Source of the DNA: Bacteroidales bacterium
Lineage (GTDB): Bacteria > Bacteroidota > Bacteroidia > Bacteroidales > WCHB1-69
DNA: 10,543 nucleotides
Assembly: GCA_012838875.1 (NCBI GenBank)
Contig: DUOL01000169.1
Location: 1 to 10,543, forward strand
Direction: 5' to 3'
Part shown: positions 6,813 to 10,543 of the stretch, in pieces
Position numbering within the stretch: the first letter of the stretch is position 1
Layout of the letters: each line of letters begins with the position of its first letter
The notes under the pieces: model-generated
Database searches by the model: none
The model's input: the letters and a program-made list of their open reading frames with translations, nothing else
Told to the model about the DNA's origin: nothing
Position numbers and translations under genes: made by a program

Positions 6813-6848
6813 AAGAGGAGAAAGAGCGACATCGCTCGAACTCCTCTT
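6813..6848 (+). other. Two-tier hairpin between tuf and tRNA-Trp
   Basis: AAGAGGAG (6813-6820) pairs perfectly with CTCCTCTT (6841-6848), and inside it GAGCG (6824-6828) pairs with CGCTC (6833-6837) around loop ACAT. It begins 15 bases after the tuf stop and ends 7 bases before tRNA-Trp. Only a short CTCTTTC follows, not a T tract, so it is a poor intrinsic terminator. It is more likely an RNA-processing, stabilising or partial attenuation element. Confidence 0.55.
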
Positions 6849-6855
6849 TCAATAA

Positions 6856-6926
6856 AGGGGAATAGTTTAAGGGTAGAATAGTGGTCTCCAAAACCATTGG
6901 TGGGAGTTCGAATCTCTCTTCCCCTG
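6856..6926 (+). tRNA. tRNA-Trp (anticodon CCA)
   Basis: Acceptor AGGGGAA pairs with TTCCCCT. Anticodon stem GTGGT/ACCAT encloses loop CTCCAAA (anticodon CCA). T stem GGGAG/CTCTC encloses TTCGAAT. The discriminator is G and CCA is not encoded. It is probably co-transcribed with tuf. In many Bacteroidota secE and nusG follow this tRNA, but here a terminator does. Confidence 0.95.
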
Positions 6927-6933
6927 CGTAAAT

Positions 6934-6980
6934 AAATAAGGTGCTATCCAACAGAGAATAGCACCTTATTTTATTTATGT
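6934..6980 (+). terminator. Intrinsic terminator of the tuf/tRNA-Trp unit
   Basis: A perfect 14-base stem (AAATAAGGTGCTAT at 6934-6947 with ATAGCACCTTATTT at 6958-6971) closes a 10-base loop. The 3' arm runs into TTATTTTATTTAT. It ends the transcript 8 bases after tRNA-Trp and separates it from the convergent tRNA-Lys. Confidence 0.85.
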
Positions 6981-7000
6981 ATACTAATCTTCTACAATAA

Positions 7001-7031
7001 AAAAAAGATGATAAAAATTTTTATCATCTTT
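7001..7031 (-). terminator. Intrinsic terminator of tRNA-Lys
   Basis: Positions 7004-7031 form a perfect 28-base palindrome (arms AAAGATGATAAAAA and its complement). On the minus strand it begins 3 bases after tRNA-Lys and runs into a tract of T residues. It could also stop any rightward read-through that escapes the tuf terminator. Confidence 0.8.
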
Positions 7032-7034
7032 CTG

Positions 7035-7107
7035 TGTTCTAGCTGGGATTCGAACCCAGGACCCCATCCTTAAAAGGGATGTGCTCTACCTGCTGAGCTA
7101 CTAAAAC
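7035..7107 (-). tRNA. tRNA-Lys (anticodon TTT)
   Basis: Read on the minus strand, acceptor GTTTTAG pairs with CTAGAAC, the D arm is GCTC...GAGC, anticodon stem CATCC/GGATG encloses loop CTTTTAA (anticodon TTT), and T stem CTGGG/CCCAG encloses TTCGAAT. The 73-base gene has discriminator A and no encoded CCA. It faces the tuf unit. Confidence 0.95.
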
Positions 7108-7127
7108 ATCCGCATTATTTGGGAGTG

Positions 7128-7135
7128 CAAAAATA
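7128..7135 (-). promoter_or_regulatory. -7 box of tRNA-Lys
   Basis: The minus strand reads TATTTTTG followed by GCA, matching TAnnTTTG, 20 bases upstream of the mature tRNA 5' end. The short leader is as expected for a single tRNA gene. No TTG is visible at the usual -33 spacing. Confidence 0.6.
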
Positions 7136-7429
7136 CAATTTTTATCAATAAAAATGACTTTATTCCAAATTAAATATATTTTTATTTTTATTTATCTGAA
7201 AATCAGTGAGATAAAATAAAAGTTATTAAATTGTGAAAATATTATTAATTATATTTAAAAATAATATATATTTGCAGGTGTAACTGATTGATTAATATAA
7301 TAATATGTCGAATATATTTTTTAAAAAAAATGGCTTTTAAATATACTTAAGATGACAAATAGATAACTAAAAATGTAATTTTTTGAATTTTCATTAAATA
7401 ATTTTATTTTTAACTTAGACCTAAATATC
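7136..7429. other. Very AT-rich intergenic region upstream of the toxin-antitoxin pair
   Basis: I see no gene here. The region is almost entirely A/T and holds the candidate -7 box at 7267-7274. A tiny frame (MAFKYT then stop) from the ATG at 7329 is not supported as a gene. Confidence 0.5.
7267..7274 (+). promoter_or_regulatory. Candidate -7 box for the toxin-antitoxin operon
   Basis: TATATTTG followed by GCA matches the Bacteroidota -7 consensus. It is the only such match I found upstream of the antitoxin-like gene and would give a long leader of about 150 bases. No -33 TTG is at standard spacing, so it is tentative. Confidence 0.4.
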
Positions 7430-7648
7430 ATGAAAAAATTGATTTTACGACCGACAAAAGATTCAATCATCATCTGCCTACCCGCTGATTGGGTCGGAAA
7501 ACCTATCAGCTGCGTGTTACAACGTGAAGATAATGCAACTGTTATTGACGAATTTAACGAAGAAGAAAATAAGTATTCTATTGCTTCTTCTTCGTTTGAA
7601 GAATTTTGGAATTGTGAAAAAGAAGATGAGTTATGGAAAGATATTTAA
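7430..7648 (+). CDS. Putative antitoxin of a MazF/PemK-type toxin-antitoxin pair
   Basis: This 72-residue acidic protein is called by context. It lies directly upstream of a MazF-like toxin gene, and the two overlap by 16 bases in different frames, a usual sign of translational coupling in toxin-antitoxin operons. The N-terminal half (about residues 1-35, with SIIICLPADWVGKPISCVL) looks like a short beta-rich DNA-binding module of AbrB/MazE type, although I cannot assign the family firmly. The C-terminal half is Glu/Asp-rich and aromatic (FEEFWNCEKEDELWKDI), as expected for a flexible tail that blocks the toxin. Autoregulation of the operon by the antitoxin is likely from the general behaviour of such systems but is not shown here. 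No Shine-Dalgarno sequence precedes the ATG. Confidence 0.65.
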   Translation: MKKLILRPTKDSIIICLPADWVGKPISCVLQREDNATVIDEFNEEENKYSIASSSFEEFWNCEKEDELWKDI

Positions 7649-7989
7649 AGGGGGATGTCGTTATTATCTCCTTCCCTTACTCGAATTTGAGGCAATATAA
7701 AAAACGTCCGGCACTTGTTCTTGCTTCACTAAAAGGAGAAGATATAATTTTATGCCAAATTACTTCCCAATTTAAAAATAGCCAATATGCCGTTTCGCTG
7801 GAAAAAAAGAACTTTTCTGACGGTTCTCTACCTGTTGATTCAAATATTCACTGCTCCTTAATTTTCACTATGAGCAAAAATATGATAATTAAAAAAGTCG
7901 GGACTATCAATATGGCAACGATGATTCGTGTATTTCAAGCTTTTGGAATGCTTTTTTCCATTGGAACCATGAGAGAAGGAGCAATTTGA
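7633..7989 (+). CDS. MazF/PemK-family endoribonuclease toxin
   Basis: The 118-residue product has the MazF/PemK fold signature at its N-terminus: GDVVIISFPYS (residues 7-17) followed by KKRPALVLA (23-31). Arg25 in KKRPALV and Thr44 in CQITSQ correspond in position to the catalytic Arg and Thr of characterised MazF enzymes. The rest shows the alternating strands and final helix expected of the family. Such toxins cut mRNA or other RNA at short sequence motifs and are neutralised by the partner antitoxin. The ATG lies inside the end of the antitoxin-like gene, and no other start fits the family N-terminus. The cut site and the real toxicity cannot be told from sequence. The protein should be cytoplasmic. 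Confidence 0.85.
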   Translation: MERYLKGDVVIISFPYSNLRQYKKRPALVLASLKGEDIILCQITSQFKNSQYAVSLEKKNFSDGSLPVDSNIHCSLIFTMSKNMIIKKVGTINMATMIRVFQAFGMLFSIGTMREGAI

Positions 7990-8053
7990 TTTAGAGGCGA
8001 TTTAACCGTTTTATGACACTATCTTTAAATTGGATTTTTATAAATATATCGAC

Positions 8054-8090
8054 GAATGATTATAAAATTTCAATCATTTAAAATATTTTA
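8054..8090 (+). terminator. Possible weak terminator after the toxin gene
   Basis: AATGATT (8055-8061) pairs with AATCATT (8072-8078) around a 10-base A/T-rich loop, followed by TTAAAATATTTTA. The stem is short and AT-rich and the T tract broken, so this is a low-confidence call. It lies between the toxin gene and the next promoter. Confidence 0.3.
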
Positions 8091-8134
8091 GGGATTTTTC
8101 TATACTTTTTCATATTTTATATTGTTTTTTTTTA

Positions 8135-8142
8135 TACTTTTG
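8135..8142 (+). promoter_or_regulatory. -7 box of the T9SS cargo gene
   Basis: TACTTTTG matches TAnnTTTG, 33 bases upstream of the ATG at 8176. A TTG at 8122-8124 is too close to be the -33 element, so only the -7 part is supported. It makes this gene independent of the toxin-antitoxin operon. Confidence 0.6.
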
Positions 8143-8175
8143 TGTCCAAATGAAGTAAAAATAAAAATTAAAATT

Positions 8176-10543
8176 ATGAAAAAAATTATTACCCTTTTAA
8201 GCACGTTTTTGCTACTCTTTGTTGTTGCAAAAGCACAAGTTTATTTTGATGATGTGGAAAGTTATGAACCTTTCACAATTAACCCAACCACAGGTCCATG
8301 GACATTCGTGGATGTTGACTCCTGTAATACCTATCGTATAGGCGGTTATTTATGGGATAATGTCTTAGAACCGCAGGCTTTTATTGTTTTTAATCCTTCT
8401 TTAACCGACCCCGAATTTACAAATAGCACGGGGACACCCTATTCAGGTGCACAATATTTTGCCGCTTACAGAAGTTTTAGAAGACTTCCGGATAATACAA
8501 CCGAAGATTGTCCTAACAATAACTGGCTAATTAGTCCCGAGTTGAGCGGTCAGCGTGCCGTAAGCATATCTTTCTGGGCAAGAGCTTTCCAAGGAGAACC
8601 TGAAAAATTTAGAATTGCCTACTCTACATCAGGAAATGATGTACAAAATTTTACTATCCTACCGGCATCAGCACCTTTTATCGAGATGGGGGAAAATGAA
8701 AGCGAATGGACCTATTATACATTCCAAACACCCGCGGCTAAATATGTTGCACTTAATAACGTATCCGATAATGGATTCTTTTTTATGTTGGATGATATTC
8801 AAGTTAGAGAGATATTCGATCTGGATTTAGCAGTTTTCGGACTTGGAGTTCCTGATTATTCTTGTGAATTAACAACTGATGAAACGATTATAATTGGTAT
8901 TACAAACCACGGAAATACGACTGTAACGGAGTTTAAAGCTTGTTATCAAATAGGAAGCAATCCGGTTGTAGAAGAGAACGTTACAGGCGTAAATATCCCC
9001 AAAGATTCTAGTGTAATTTACACTTTCGCAACATTAGCAGATTTAACTTTTGCCATGGACGCCGACTCTATTCGTGGTTGGGTGGTTCTAACAGGCGATA
9101 ACTATACGGCAAATGATACTAGCGACTGGTATAAAACGGGAACCCCAGCACCCGCTATCCCTCCTTATTATAACGACTTTAGCGGAGATGATGATTATAA
9201 AGGTTGGAGTGTAGTTGATGTAAATGAGGACGAAAGCACCTGGCGTATAGTTCATTACGTAGGAAATCCGATGTGGTATTATGAGTACAATGAGGACAAT
9301 AATGCGAATGATTGGCTTTTCTCCTCTTGTTTCGATTTACAACCCGGATCTTATACTATTGAGTTCAAATATGCATCTTATACGTACTATACGCCGGAAT
9401 CTTTTGGTCTCTATTTTGGAACAAAACCAGACCCAGCTGACATGACACTTGTTAAAAACTTTAATAATATAATTAATACTAATTTCTTACAAGGCTCTGA
9501 AGTTATAAATATTACTACCGCCGGTATCTATTATCTTGGTTTTAAAGCGACAAGTGCAGCAGGACAATATCGTCTTTTCTTAGATAATATCAATTTAGTT
9601 CCTGCAAGAAATAATGATCTTTCAGTATACAAAGTTAGCGTGCCGGATTATAGTTGTGATTTAACTAATGCAGAACAAGTTTCTGTTGAGGTTAGAAACT
9701 GTGGATTAGATACAATTACTTCCTTTAAAGCATACTATCAAATAGGAACCCAAAGTGCTGTTATGGAAGATGTTACCGTGAATGTTTTACCGCAAGCATC
9801 TTATTCCTATAATTTTACTACGCTTGCCGATTTGACAATTCCTGCAATGGATTCGATATTAGTTTGGGTTGAATTGGTTGGAGACGAAAATAATACAAAT
9901 GATACTGCAGAAACTTGGATTTTGACAGGAACAATTGCACCTGTTGATTCTTTCCCATACTCTAATAAATTTACAACAGATGAGGATAATATCAATTGGA
10001 CAGTAGATGATATTGACCTTGATGGAACAACTTGGTATCCTGTTAGCTACAATAGCAACCTAATGTGGTATCATAACGGAGTAACAATTGGTGGTGGTCC
10101 AGAGGCTAATGACTGGCTATATTCTACTTGTTTTGATTTAGAAGAAGGAGATTATACGCTTAAATTCAAATATTGTGTTTATAGACAATATGCTGCAAAC
10201 CTAAGTGTTCATTTCGGACAAGCAAAAGATCCTGCACAAATGCAAGAAATTGAAAATCTTACACTATTTGACAATACGGCATTTGCTCAATTAGAAAGAG
10301 TTATTACCGTTACAACACCCGGTACTTACTACTTCGGATTTTACGCATACGGCATGGTACAATATTTCATGTTTATTGATGACTTTGAACTACATAAAGG
10401 TGACGTTAGTTCAATCAATGAAAATGCTAATTTAGTTGATAATTTTGTAACTATTTATCCAAATCCGGCGAAAGATAAAATCACTTTACAAAGCAGTGAA
10501 GAGATGGCTCAAGTGAAAATTTACGATATGTTCGGTAAAACAA
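8176..10543 (+). CDS. T9SS-secreted choice-of-anchor J protein with tandem repeats (3' end outside window)
   Basis: The frame is open from the ATG at 8176 to the right edge (789 codons). Residues 1-20 are a signal peptide ending AKA, with Gln21 as the likely first mature residue. About 22-213 is a choice-of-anchor J (cleaved-adhesin-type, jelly-roll) domain, with FDDVESY at the start, NNWLISPEL in the middle and FFFMLDDIQV at the end. Two 264-residue units follow, PDYSC starting at residue 226 and again at 490. Each has a CARDB-like Ig module (FKACYQIG or FKAYYQIG) and then a second jelly-roll-like module (ANDWLFSSCFDL or ANDWLYSTCFDL). Near residue 757, VTIYPNPAKDKITL and then VKIYDMFGK mark a T9SS type A sorting domain, cut by the edge. 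The protein is thus expected to cross the outer membrane through T9SS and be anchored or released. No protease or glycosidase catalytic domain is seen, so an adhesive or carbohydrate-binding role is possible but unproven. Confidence 0.92.
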   Translation, partial: MKKIITLLSTFLLLFVVAKAQVYFDDVESYEPFTINPTTGPWTFVDVDSCNTYRIGGYLWDNVLEPQAFIVFNPSLTDPEFTNSTGTPYSGAQYFAAYRSFRRLPDNTTEDCPNNNWLISPELSGQRAVSISFWARAFQGEPEKFRIAYSTSGNDVQNFTILPASAPFIEMGENESEWTYYTFQTPAAKYVALNNVSDNGFFFMLDDIQVREIFDLDLAVFGLGVPDYSCELTTDETIIIGITNHGNTTVTEFKACYQIGSNPVVEENVTGVNIPKDSSVIYTFATLADLTFAMDADSIRGWVVLTGDNYTANDTSDWYKTGTPAPAIPPYYNDFSGDDDYKGWSVVDVNEDESTWRIVHYVGNPMWYYEYNEDNNANDWLFSSCFDLQPGSYTIEFKYASYTYYTPESFGLYFGTKPDPADMTLVKNFNNIINTNFLQGSEVINITTAGIYYLGFKATSAAGQYRLFLDNINLVPARNNDLSVYKVSVPDYSCDLTNAEQVSVEVRNCGLDTITSFKAYYQIGTQSAVMEDVTVNVLPQASYSYNFTTLADLTIPAMDSILVWVELVGDENNTNDTAETWILTGTIAPVDSFPYSNKFTTDEDNINWTVDDIDLDGTTWYPVSYNSNLMWYHNGVTIGGGPEANDWLYSTCFDLEEGDYTLKFKYCVYRQYAANLSVHFGQAKDPAQMQEIENLTLFDNTAFAQLERVITVTTPGTYYFGFYAYGMVQYFMFIDDFELHKGDVSSINENANLVDNFVTIYPNPAKDKITLQSSEEMAQVKIYDMFGKT
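8818..10401 (+). repeat. Tandem duplication of a 264-residue (792-base) coding unit
   Basis: Two consecutive in-frame units at about 8818-9609 and 9610-10401 share PDYSC, (A/Y)YQIG, LADLT, NDT, MWY, ANDWL, CFDL, FKY and DPA(D/Q)M at equal offsets of 792 bases or close to it. The DNA has diverged clearly, so the duplication is old. Unit boundaries are approximate. Confidence 0.8.

Noticed and set aside
6739..6951. 70-codon minus-strand open frame across the end of tuf and tRNA-Trp
   Set aside because: It runs antisense through tuf, a hairpin and a tRNA gene. The peptide AGEERFELPP within it comes from translating the tRNA-Trp gene backwards, a frequent false annotation.
7329..7349. Upstream mini-ORF (MAFKYT) in the toxin-antitoxin leader
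   Set aside because: Six codons in extremely AT-rich DNA without a ribosome-binding signal are expected by chance.
8615..8830. 71-codon plus-strand open frame
   Set aside because: It lies in another frame inside the choice-of-anchor J domain of the T9SS protein, which continues unbroken on both sides.

Overview
The window is AT-rich DNA from a member of the Bacteroidota, probably an anaerobic Bacteroidales-like lineage. The signs are Bacteroidota -7 boxes (TAnnTTTG) in front of most transcription units, few Shine-Dalgarno sequences, a tRNA-Thr/tuf/tRNA-Trp cluster, a type IX secretion (T9SS) sorting domain, and two large multidomain surface or secreted proteins with choice-of-anchor L/J, Calx-beta and PKD modules. 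An [FeFe]-hydrogenase maturase (HydG) and its small companion regulator point to fermentative, H2-metabolising anaerobic life. The species cannot be named from this sequence.

Layout. Bases 1-4887 read leftward. In transcription order they hold rpsF-rpsR-rplI (ribosomal proteins bS6, bS18, bL9), then a TM1266-type hydrogenase regulator and hydG behind their own promoter, then a large exported choice-of-anchor L/Calx-beta/PKD protein that runs off the left edge. Between the leftward rpsF promoter and the rightward tRNA-Thr/tuf promoter lies an unusually GC-rich, hairpin-dense non-coding element (about 4998-5192). To its right come tRNA-Thr(GGT), tuf, a two-tier hairpin, tRNA-Trp(CCA) and a strong terminator. 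A convergent tRNA-Lys(TTT) with its own terminator and promoter follows. The right part is accessory: a small antitoxin-like gene overlapping a MazF/PemK-type toxin gene, then a large T9SS cargo protein with a choice-of-anchor J domain, a 264-residue tandem duplication and a type A sorting domain cut by the right edge.

How it fits together. The centre is translation machinery. HydG makes the CO and cyanide ligands of the [FeFe]-hydrogenase active site; its partners HydE and HydF and the hydrogenase itself are not here. The two big flanking proteins are probably displayed on or released from the outer membrane. No wholly new multi-gene system is evident. The most interesting signals are the perfect AAGGAGG Shine-Dalgarno sequences that occur only in front of rpsR and rplI, in a phylum whose ribosomes mask the anti-Shine-Dalgarno, and the GC-rich structured element at 4998-5192.
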